Source: Nelumbo lutea (taxonomy: Eukaryota; Streptophyta; Magnoliopsida; Proteales; Nelumbonaceae). Taken from it: a stretch of 64,000 nt of DNA. Shown here piece by piece: positions 54,601 to 62,344 of this stretch. Position numbers and translations under genes: made by a program. Below the pieces are notes generated by a model. It worked only from the letters and a program-made list of their open reading frames with translations, did no database searches and had not been told where the DNA came from. Where the stretch lies: assembly GCA_022828595.1 (NCBI GenBank), contig JAKGHH010000001.1, positions 68,134,401 through 68,198,400 of the forward strand, read 5' to 3'. Each line of letters opens with the position of its first letter. The first letter of the stretch is position 1.

Positions 54601-56429
54601 TCTTGCTGATCCTACCTCAACATGTGCTGTGCCATTTTCAGTGGAGGTGGATTTGGTATCCTCTTTGGGCGTGAACACCTACGTTGGGAGTTCCTTTTAA
54701 TTCCGTATCAGGTATTTCCCACTCCCTTCTTTTGGTTTCAGATCTGGTCTGGTTTTGTTACAAGAACGAACCTTGAAAATGCAGTTTTCTAAATTAGGGA
54801 ATACGATTCCTAGATGGGAGAAAAAGAATTTTTTTGAAATTTTGCCCAACCTTCCTATAGGGTTTGGCCATCCATATGATGGATCTCCCTTCCCTTCATC
54901 AAATTCTAGGAGAATGAGAACCCAACCCACAATCCTTTTACCATAGAGAAGAGTGATATGGTCCCTTGATCGAGCATCATCTTCAAAGATTCTCCTATTT
55001 CTTTCTTTCCAAACTTCCCAACAGACAACAAAAGGAATATAGCTCCAAGCAATCTTTGCCTTGGCATTTCCCCTCACACCTGGTCACCTAGAGAAAAGCT
55101 CCTCTGCCGAACAAGGTTCCATCCAACTAGCTTCAAAGAGACCAAAGAAAAAGCCCTAGATGAACTTAGAGTAGGGCACTCAACAAACAAATGATGAACA
55201 TTGCCCTTTGCATTCTCACATAAGTAATATCTGATAGCCATGTTTTGAAGATGATTTAAGGTCAGAATGCCATCCAATGCCACTAGCCATGCAAAAGCTT
55301 CCACCCGTGGAAGAACAGGGTTTCCCCAAATCCCTTTTAACTCTGATCTTTCTCCAACATTCCTTGATAGAGCCTTGTAGAAGGATTTGACTAAGAATGG
55401 ACCATTTCAAGATTCTTTCCACCACCTTGAATTTTGGGTACCACACTACTCTACCTTGATTGATCTCAAAATTCTCCGCAACAGAGCTATTCTTCATACC
55501 CAACCTATACAACCGTGGGCAAAGGTCACACAGTTTTCTAAATCCTAACCAATCATCTTTCCAGAATTTAATTGTTGATCTATCCCCAACTTTGAAAGAC
55601 ACTAAGTTGAGGGAAGCCGATTGGAAACAAACACATAATTCCCTTCCAAACACTCCATAAGGGGTCTTCACTTCTTTACAACCCCACCTGGACCCAACCA
55701 CCCCATATTTGCACACTACCACCCTCCTCCAAAGAGCCTCCCTCTCAGAGCTAAATATCCACAGTCATTTCCCTAGTAGAGCTTTATTTTTCTGATTCTC
55801 CCTACAGAACCCGTCCTATTTTACAAAGTGAAATTTCTTTTCTAACCCTTTGACTCCTCATAAGAACTCCCTTTGCATTTTTTTTTCAGTTGATCTTATC
55901 ATAGAAGCTGGAGCTTTTAAATCAACTAAGGGCATTAACCAATTCTATGTGCAAACATGAAATGGGGAAAAGGTCCTATTCTCAATTGTAAGTTTTCTTT
56001 CTTCATTTTAATGGAATTTTCATTTTACTGTAAAGATGCATCCCTAAGAATAAAAGTTAGAATTCAGGAAAGTATCCAGACTATCCCTATAAATAAATTT
56101 TATCTACAGTCTAAATCTATACAATTAAGACTAGGTGAAAGAACAAATATTGCATTCAACAAACCTCATATACAATTATAATGGTAGTTCATTTTTCCAA
56201 TCAACTACAATGTTACATGTGCACACACACGTGGGGGGGGGGGCATTGTTGCTTACAAATTGAAGGCCGCTATATACACGATAGAAGTCTTTTGATGTTG
56301 TAATGTCAATGAACCCAGTCTTTGGAGTTGTGCTCCATTTACTACAGTACTTATCCAATGCTGCACTTGTAAAAGCAAGGGCATATTCCAGCAGGCTCCC
56401 TGTATTCAAGTTTGCCTTGTACAACGTAT
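45460..56429 (-). CDS. PIR: PIR/SRA1 (CYFIP-family SCAR/WAVE complex subunit), last three exons
   Basis: Three exons on - join in phase and match the C-terminus of plant PIROGI/SRA1, the CYFIP homologue. That protein links Rac/ROP GTPases to the SCAR/WAVE complex, which activates ARP2/3 actin nucleation in the cytosol. Exon A 56429-56257 (ALAFTSAALDKYCSKWSTTP, GFIDITTSKDFYRVYSGLQF), exon B 46096-45890 (PPNNHEVLGDSVAWGGCTII, GQQLHFELFDFSYQLLNVAE), exon C 45654-45460 (LLEAMKKARRLNNHVFSMLK, AIKQSGAPLHRIKFENTVSA, ending FETLPQKGT-stop). Splice sites are GTAAGC...TTACAG (10,160-bp intron) and GTCAGT...AAAAAG (235 bp). Exon A has a TTGTTGCAG acceptor, so the gene continues to the right, but no earlier exon is seen before 64000. 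No stops or frameshifts. The identity rests on recalled family sequence. Confidence 0.85.
45890..46096 (-). CDS. PIR: PIR penultimate exon
   Basis: 207 bp, 69 codons, phase 0 at both ends. Begins GYLEQSVQAPPNNHE and ends TVKTASFVQ, followed by donor GTCAGT. Confidence 0.87.
46526..47368 (+). pseudogene. LINE 3' part with RNase H-like domain, in PIR intron
   Basis: Starts at WEVWKERNDRHMENRKDSYV-like text (end of the RT zinc-binding region). It continues with an RNase H-like RVT_3 domain: VDRASRGNPISSGGGVIHDK and NMEVETKALLEGLALMRSLG, with the first Asp and the Glu kept, then VDSK, then an IYREGNGAIDS motif near 47115 in another phase. 5'-truncated with several stops. Copia element 47369-52231 is inserted in its 3' end; the tail resumes at 52237 and ends near 52263 (GATAAATTAATAG). 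Confidence 0.75.
47369..47686 (+). repeat. 5' LTR of the inverted copia element
   Basis: Matches 51906-52231. Starts TGTAGAGAGA and ends TTTACATCT, with the primer-binding site abutting. Confidence 0.9.
48144..49338 (+). pseudogene. Copia gag to integrase N-terminal part
   Basis: ATG at 48144 (MEQFGSEMK then stop). The frame continues with KLDGTNYLAWA, the copia Gag N-terminal motif, and is broken by about ten stops to 48860. Frame 48867-49340 holds the knuckle CKYCKKLKHTKGTCWKLH, an Asn-rich linker, then after a visible internal deletion (no protease motif) LHCESCELANYCSHSYS, FDVWGPYHLPTMGGYKYFIL (first integrase Asp) and LMRSRDEVQTIVQKF. It ends at the left inversion breakpoint, 49338. Confidence 0.85.
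49339..51220 (-). pseudogene. Inverted copia segment: integrase C-part and reverse transcriptase
   Basis: Read on - from 51215: NAKKYFEKN, QNGVAERKNRHVVEIAR (integrase Glu), YLINRMPSRVLGFKTPFSLL, then a Tourist-like insertion at 50839-50721, KCIFLGYTSTQKGYCCFDPV, then [28 protein letters not shown] (first Asp), LYGLKQSPRAWFERF, VYIDDIVVTGNDT (catalytic DD), IKDLGNLRYFLGIEISRSKD, ending PIDLNHKLSATNRE at the left breakpoint. Order and ends match exactly what is missing from the + strand parts. Some stops and frameshifts. Confidence 0.9.
50721..50839. mobile_element. Tourist-like MITE, 119 bp (copy 2), in copia integrase
   Basis: Termini GGCTCAATTTGGAAAGAGTA and the near-complement, with TTA on both sides (50718-50720 and 50840-50842). 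Same family and length as 44931-45049. Confidence 0.88.
51225..51905 (+). pseudogene. Copia RT end and RNase H
   Basis: Resumes with ISGMTRPDISYAV and SQFMNSPRDTHLATAERVL, then RNase H: LEAYTNANWARCIDRRSTSG, NIVSWRSKK, then ARYSAEAEYRAIAHG (acidic residues kept), MMLYCDNQAAINIAHNP and IKHIEVD. It ends near the polypurine-like GCTTGAGGGTGAG before the 3' LTR. A stop at 51530 and later stops. Confidence 0.88.
51906..52231 (+). repeat. 3' LTR of the inverted copia element
   Basis: Partner of 47369-47686 with substitutions and a ~10-bp insertion (TAATAAAAGATTAG region). Followed by target duplication CCCAC. Confidence 0.9.
52264..52470. other. Unassigned intron sequence
   Basis: Short segment between the end of the LINE tail and a copia fragment. 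No motif recognised. Confidence 0.4.
52475..52860 (+). pseudogene. Copia RNase H fragment (second family)
   Basis: Frame 52467-52721 has MESLLRMKILLEESEVSFNG and VKLHLDNQITINTAHTPLQH, the end of copia RNase H. ISTNRYIFFTKHVVKPKLVD and LLDMLNLNINA follow after stops. A polypurine-like GGGGAAGT at 52848 marks the start of a lost 3' LTR. 5' parts absent. Confidence 0.75.
52876..55770 (-). mobile_element. 5'-truncated LINE (L1-type), split by a solo LTR
   Basis: Read on -: frame 55722-55216 has SFKVGDRSTIKFWKDDWLG and LCDLCPRLYRLG (end of the RT region, typical of plant L1-like LINEs). Frame 55304-55074 holds the zinc-binding stretch YYLCENAKGNVHHLFVECPT. Frame 55077-54904 has CWEVWKERNRRIFEDDARS. 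After the solo LTR 53112-54898 the tail continues FEGVPKYLGAGFWNVLELA-like and ends in an A/T-rich 3' end near 52876 (CAATAAATTTATTTTTTATT). No RT core present. Within the PIR intron. Confidence 0.82.
53112..54898 (+). mobile_element. Solo LTR (TGTTAGACAG family), nested in the LINE
   Basis: Begins TGTTAGACAGTATATGCCC and ends GATCTCCCTTCCCTTCA. TCAAA flanks both sides (53107-53111 and 54899-54903), a perfect 5-bp duplication. 1,787 bp, longer than its relative at 33960-35097 by large internal indels. Shared blocks include GAGACTTGTGTTAGTTTAGA and CCCATTTCGAATTGGGCT. No coding region is recognisable. Confidence 0.9.
56257..56429 (-). CDS. PIR: PIR antepenultimate exon
   Basis: 173 bp, with a 2-base leading partial codon and phase 0 at its end. 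Encodes LYKANLNTGSLLEYALAFTS to FYRVYSGLQF, then donor GTAAGC at 56256-56251. Acceptor TTGTTGCAG at 56438-56430. Confidence 0.88.
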
Positions 56430-56439
56430 CTGCAACAAG

Positions 56440-57890
56440 AAGAACAAAACATAGTTCTAACTTATGAACAAAATGATGATATAATCTTTACATATTAGAG
56501 GTATAAAAATATATTAAATAAATAATGGTCAACATTCCACTTTGTAAGGGATGTCAAAAGCATGAAAATATGTGTGCTCAAGATGGTAAACTCAAAGGCT
56601 CAAGTGAAACAAGGAGTCATAAAAATAGTACTATAGTGAGATGTAAATAGAAGAAAAAAATTAATGGTTATCTGAGACATGGTTTGCAATTTTGTTATAT
56701 ATTGATGCTTGACCATGTAGAAATAGGGAAATTTTAGGGATATTTAGCTAATTTTGCTAAAATATTCGGAGGATCTAAAGAAATTAGAGAAATTACTATA
56801 AACATGGAAATTGTTAAAGAAACTTCATGGATTGTTAGAACGAGTAATAGTTATCTCTCTATGTCATCCTTCTAGCCTTCTAGTGATCTTCTCCATCTTC
56901 TTTTCTATATAAATTCCATTCACTTGAGACTTTGATTTCTGTTTTTTTCTTTTATTTTTAAATATACTGAGGAACCTTATTTGTAGTTCTTTTGAATTAT
57001 AGTGACTTAGCAAGAAAACCACATACAAAATAGTAAGCCAGTCATCCAATCACAGAGTCTCCATTTATTCTTTTAGGAAGAGGTTTGCAAAAATTCCAAT
57101 AATTTAATCAAATATTGGAAAGTTTTAATGATATGATAAAATTTTCAATCTTATATATTTAACATCAATGGCATTCAAAATATTCCCAATATATCAATGA
57201 TACAAGGGAAAAAAGATTCTTGGAATATTTTTATCACCCCTAGCAAAATGGGAAGATTTCTCCAAATCTAACCGATATCATTGTCACCCATGGAGATCAA
57301 TACTTGGGTTTCTAATGGGAAGATTTCTGAATTTCTTTTACCAGCACAACTCTCAAATGGTTTAGTTCTTTAAGTTGGTTAGTCTGATTCCTATGGTGTT
57401 GGACCTCTTATCTAGCTTAGTCCTAGGAGTTCTGATCTCCTAAGATGCAGTCCCTATTGGGTACTTTGAAGCTCATTCCGTCAGGAATTGGATAGCTGAT
57501 TACCACATTTAGTCTCCAATGGCTTCAGATGGAACCGATATCTTTGTTGTAAGGTTTAATGGGTCCATATATGGTAATGTGGCCATCCCAATTTCAGTTT
57601 TATGGGTAAGGAAAGGCCCTATAGAGTCTCCTAGATGATTCCAGATCCTGGTCTGATGGCCAAGACATATTTCATCAATTCTGTGGCTTTCAGATGGCAA
57701 GGGAGATGTAGGACTTGTTAGAAAAAGTTTATCAGCAGAATAATGTGGCTAGAAAGTTTCAACTTGAACATGACTGTTTCACGCAAAAGGAGAGTCATGC
57801 AGCTTATGGAATTTTTTCTTGAATATGAATATGTTAGAGCCAGTATTCTAATAGTGAGGGTGTGCAGAGGTAAAAATCTTCTTGTGATCT
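56440..57890. other. PIR intron, unassigned AT-rich sequence
   Basis: No upstream PIR exon is recognisable. The 63-codon frame 57509-57700 on - has no domain I can name. Confidence 0.5.
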
Positions 57891-57899
57891 TTTTTTAAC

Positions 57900-58760
57900 C
57901 CCAAACTTTACCTTTACTCCTGGTGGAGGGGTGGCCACCATAATTTTATTAATGAAATCCAGAAAACACTTGGGGGGGGGCATAAAAACCTTACCCCTCG
58001 AGAGAATCTACAAGACTAAACAACTGGAGGGCACTCAACTATGGACAAAAATGTGATAGCAGCCCAAAGACTGCATGCCAAATTGGTTGAAGTGTCAGCC
58101 ACCTTATGTTGAATTGTGAAAGATACTGAGACATTCTGTAGTGCTAGTAAGAGATACCAAATAGTCCAAGGGAGAGCAGGCACCATTAATACTATCAACA
58201 AGAATCTGTGAATCAGAGAGAACTACAAATCCAGGGCATCAAAGATCCCTAGAAGCCAACAGGCCATTCAAAAGGGCATATTCGCTGTTTCCCCATAGTA
58301 TCTAGAGAAGCAATACCAAACACAGTTCTTATGGTCTTGGATCCAACCTCCACCACCAGCACAACTGGGATCACCTTGATTAGCACCATCTACTTGCAAG
58401 ATCCAAACATGTGAAGAAGGCAGGATGTGAAATACTAGAATTACTCTCTTAGCTCGAACAAGATGGATAGAGAAAGTGACAAACCTGGCCTTTCCAACTG
58501 ATTGCATTGCACACCCGAACACTCCTTACCAAAAACTTTATCATAACAAACCTCCTGGATCCACTGAAGGACAGCCTGGATAACACCATATAACATAAAA
58601 AAATTACCCTCTATGACCTTTCGGCGTCTCTCTTTCCATATCTCCTGTAACACCAAAGAGGGGACAAGACCAACAGTCCACCCCCATTGATTTTACTATT
58701 CCAAACAATCAAACCACCTGCTGAGAGACATATTCATTCTCGAAGAGGGGAATCTCAAGG
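57900..58760 (-). pseudogene. LINE 3' part with RNase H-like domain
   Basis: Read on -: VLQEIWKERRRKVIEG (58656 on; end of the zinc-binding region), then an RNase H-like RVT_3 domain with WILQVDGANQGDPSCAGGGG, IQDHKNCVWYCFSRYYGETA and, in another phase, VVLSDSQILVDSINGA. It ends with 58016-58201 text and a 3' end near 57900 (AATAAAATTATGGTGGCCACC). Frameshifted. It flanks the 3' side of the copia element 58800-62340. Confidence 0.75.
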
Positions 58761-59345
58761 TAGAAGATGAAAAAATGCCAAACCCTCACTTGAAAGAAGA
58801 AGAACTGTTTACTGTACTACAGGTTTGAAGAGAAGAAAAGAGAGAAAGAGAGAGAGAGAGAAAAAGAGTGAAGAGAGGAGAAAAGAAAGAAGGGGTTCAA
58901 TGGTGAATGATCTGCTGTCCCATACACTCCTTTATTTATAGCTTTTAGGATCTTTACAAGAATAGGAAATAAACAAAAAATAGAAACAATAAGGCCAGCC
59001 AGCCCAACTTAATAGAAATTAGAAACTTCTAATAACAGAAATTAGAAACTAAAGAAATTAGAAACAACTAGGTGTGGGTATGAAACCACACACACTAGAG
59101 CCTGAGTGTGGGTATGGAACCCCGCACTCGTAGCTAACCAACTATTTCTTCACTCCCCCTCAAGTTGGGAGTAGATATTTGTCATGCCCAACTTGCGTAG
59201 ATCTGTCTCCAATTTGCCTTTTGTGATTGCTTTGGTGAAGAGATCAGCTAACTGCATGTTTGAGGCAATGCAAGGAAGGCATACTTCTTGAGATGCGACT
59301 CGCTCTCAGATAAAATGTCTATCAACCTCGATATGCTTAGTCCTG

Positions 59346-60425
59346 TCATGCTGTGTTATGGGCAATATTAATTGCAGTTTGATTATCACAATACAACATC
59401 AGAGGCTTCTCATAATCAACCTCCAACTCATAAAGCAAGGATCTCAGCCATAATACTTCTACAACACCATTGGCCATGGATCTGTATTTCGCTTTTGCAT
59501 TGGAGTGAGCAACAACATTTTGTTTCTTGCTTCTCCAGGAAACAAGATTTCCCCCCACAAATGCACAATATCTAGAGGTGGGCCTCCTATTATCAACACA
59601 TCTAGCCCAATCAACATCTGTATACACTTCTATTTTCATATGACCATTATTCTTGAAAAGTTTACCTCTCCCTAGACATCTCTTTAAGTAGGCAAGGATC
59701 CTTTCTACTGCAAGGAGATGGGTGGTCCTAGGAGAAAGCACGTATTGACTGACAACATTGACGACATAAGAAATATCTGGTTGGGTTAGACAGAGATAAA
59801 GAAGTTTCTCAACCAGCCTTTGGTACATAGCCCTGTCCTCAAGGAGTTCTCCACTTTCTGCACTTATCTTATGGTTAGGCTCAATGGGAATATCAGTAGG
59901 TTTCACTCCTAACTTGCCAGTTTCTTCCAATAAGTCTAGAACATACTTCCTTTGGAAGATGAAAATGCCATGCTTAGATTGAGCTACCTCAATTCCTAGG
60001 AAATAGTGTAATTTTCCTAGGTCTTTCACTTCAAATTCCTTGTGAAGGTGCTGTTTAAGGGTTTCAATTTCACTAGTGTCACTTCCTGTTATCACAATGT
60101 CATCTACATAGATTGCAAGTAGAGTCAGGGAATGACCTGTCTTCTTAAAGAAGAGGGTGTGATCTGACTGAGCCTCTATGTATCCGAATTTGTCCAAAGC
60201 TAGTCTAAACCTATCAAACCAAGCTTTCGGGGATTGTTTCAGCCTGTACAAGACCTTCTTCAAAAGGCAAACTTTCTTTCCTACTTCTGTACCATAAAAA
60301 CCAGGGGGTAACTCCATGTATACTTCCTCTTGCAAGTCTCCGTTGAGGAAGGCATTCGTAACATCTAGCTGAAATATTGGCCATGAGAAATTTGCAGCAA
60401 TGGATAGAACTCTGATAGTGTTCAT
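59346..60425 (-). pseudogene. Copia reverse transcriptase-RNase H
   Basis: A 359-codon open frame. [22 protein letters not shown] (first Asp), [35 protein letters not shown] (catalytic DD), [20 protein letters not shown], then [17 protein letters not shown]. RNase [30 protein letters not shown], then [12 protein letters not shown] where the family has AEAEY, so catalytic Glu is Lys. [13 protein letters not shown] follows. The upstream RT entry (60426-60600: GCRWVFTVKY type) is in other phases with stops. Not functional, but well preserved. Confidence 0.9.
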
Positions 60426-60429
60426 TTTT

Positions 60430-61419
60430 GTAATAGGTGCAAAGGTTTATGTATAGTCTATGCCATAAGTTGTGTGAATCCCTTTGCAACCAATCTGGCC
60501 TTATACCTCTCTACAGTACCATCAACATTATATTTCACAGTAAACACCCATCTGCATCCAATAGGTTTCTTCCCTTCGGGCTGGTTAACTAGTTCCCATG
60601 TGTTGTTCTTGACAAGAGCATCCATCTCTACTTGCATTACTTCCTTCTATTCAGGTATCAAAAGAGCTTTTTGCACTTTTCTGGGTATAGGAATAGAAGA
60701 AATAGATGCCAAGTAAGATTTGTAGGATTTTGAGAGACAATTATAAGAAAGGAACTTGGAGATGCAATGGGCAGTGGATGAGGTGCAACGACGCTTCCCT
60801 TTACGAATAGCAATTGGAAGATCAAAGTCATCTGTCGGTGAAGGCTAAACCCCTATAATAGTGGGATCAACAATGGGAGCAGTAGTAGTGTTTGGATCTA
60901 GAGCTGTAGAAGATGTTGGAACTGGCCTGGATTGCTGTTGAGTACAAGAATCAACCTGCCTCCACCACTTTCTGTGATACACCCTCAACTCCCTACATTT
61001 TTGACAACCTTCTTCGCAACTCCCCCCCTCAGTAACCAGGACAGGTAAAGGACTCTTGGAGCTGGAACTGAAATCCCTTCCTCACTATTCTCCCCCTAGG
61101 GGAAAGCCTTATGATAATAGGGCATATCCTCAAAGAAGGTGACATCCATGGATACAAAGTGCTTCCCTGAAACTAACTCATAACAACAATATCCCTTTTG
61201 ATTTTGTGCATACCCAAGGAAAATACACTTAGTGGCTTTGGGATCAAACTTGGAGCGATGGGGTCCAAGGATTTGAAAAAAACAAGTACACCCAAAAGTT
61301 TTGAGGGGAATAGTGAATAGGTCCTTATCTGGATATAGAAGACTAAACGGGGTTTGCGTGTTTAGGACCTGTAAAGGAACCCTGTTAATGAGGTATATGG
61401 ATGTACGGATTGCATCTCC
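60430..61419 (-). pseudogene. Copia integrase C-part and linker to RT
   Basis: Broken frames read on -: YLINRVPLQVLNTQTPFSLL, LKTFGCTCFFQ, KCIFLGYAQNQKGYCCYELV, FVSMDVTFFEDMPYY, then a variable linker and the RT entry near 60560. Several stops. Confidence 0.75.
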
Positions 61420-62335
61420 CTAGAAGCGTATGGGAACATTGGAGTTGAGCATGATGCTTCTGGCTACCTCTAAAATATGTTTGTTTTCTCTCTTAGCAAC
61501 CCCGTTTTGCTGAGGTGTGTAAGGACAGGTGCTCTGATGAATGATTCCATGATCAAGGAGATAGGATGCCAAGGGTTTTGCAAAGTATTCCTTGGCATTA
61601 TCAGATCTAAGAATCTTGATCTTGGTTTCAAATTGAGTTAGGATCATCTGATGGAAAGATTGGGTCAGAGTGGGGACCTCATCTCGAGAGTGCATAAGAT
61701 AAACCCATGAAAAACGGGTATAGTCATCAACAAATAACAAGAAATATTTGTACCCCCCATGGTGGGAGTATGGTAGGGCCCCCAAACATCGGTATGCACA
61801 ATCTCGAAAGGAAGGTTGCTTCTTTTATTACTTAAAGGATAAGATGATCTATTATGTTTTGCAAGTTCACAACTTTCACATTTTAACCCAAACACTTCTA
61901 CTGATTCAAACAAGTTTGGAAAAAGACTCTATAAAGACCCAAAAGATAAATGACCTAAGCGGTTGTGCCAAAGCATAATCTTACTACAAGACTGAGAAGC
62001 AAACAATTTCCCTGCTTCACTCTGCTCCCCTTGTGAATGTTCTAGTAGGTAGACTTCATTCATCTCACGACCAATCCCAGTCACCTTCTTTGTTTCCAGA
62101 TCCTAAAAAATACACCGATCAGAGAAAAAAAGTTACCGAACAATTTTGATTTTTAGTAATACTACTAACTGAAAGTAAGTTAGCACTAAGCTTGGGAACA
62201 TGCAAAGCTGAGGATAGGGTGATGGTATCTGATAATATGATGTCTCCCTTGCCAGAAATTGGTACAAGAGAGCCATCAACAATAGAAACTTTGTCTCTCC
62301 CAAAGGATAAACAATAGGTGTTGCGACTACCAATA
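61420..62335 (-). pseudogene. Copia pre-integrase and integrase core
   Basis: 62335-62119: ISGKGDIILSDTITLSSALH and VPKLSANLLSVSSITK, the pre-integrase end of the protease region. 61913-61785: LKCESCELAKHNRSSYPLSN and IVHTDVWGPYHTPTMGG (zinc-binding end and first Asp). Frame 61785-61420: FVDDYTRFSWVYLMHSRDEV, IKILRSDNAKEYF (second Asp) and QQNGVAKRENKHILEVAR (Glu). Catalytic triad present, spread over broken frames. Confidence 0.88.
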
Positions 62336-62344
62336 GAAGATGGA

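Larger units (their letters stand above)
58800..62340 (-). mobile_element. 5'-truncated Ty1/copia element
   Basis: Read on -: pre-integrase (62330), integrase, linker, RT, RNase H, a polypurine-like TTGAGGGGGAGTG (59150-59163), then a probable 3' LTR from ~59146 to about 58810 with a TATAAATA-like box near 58930. The 5' LTR, gag and protease are absent: at 62340 the sequence switches directly to a LINE. Both flanks are LINE sequence. The LTR end and target duplication cannot be shown. Confidence 0.82.

Noticed and set aside
57509..57700. 63-residue frame in the PIR intron
   Set aside because: No PIR similarity and no recognisable domain. Splice signals around it are not convincing.
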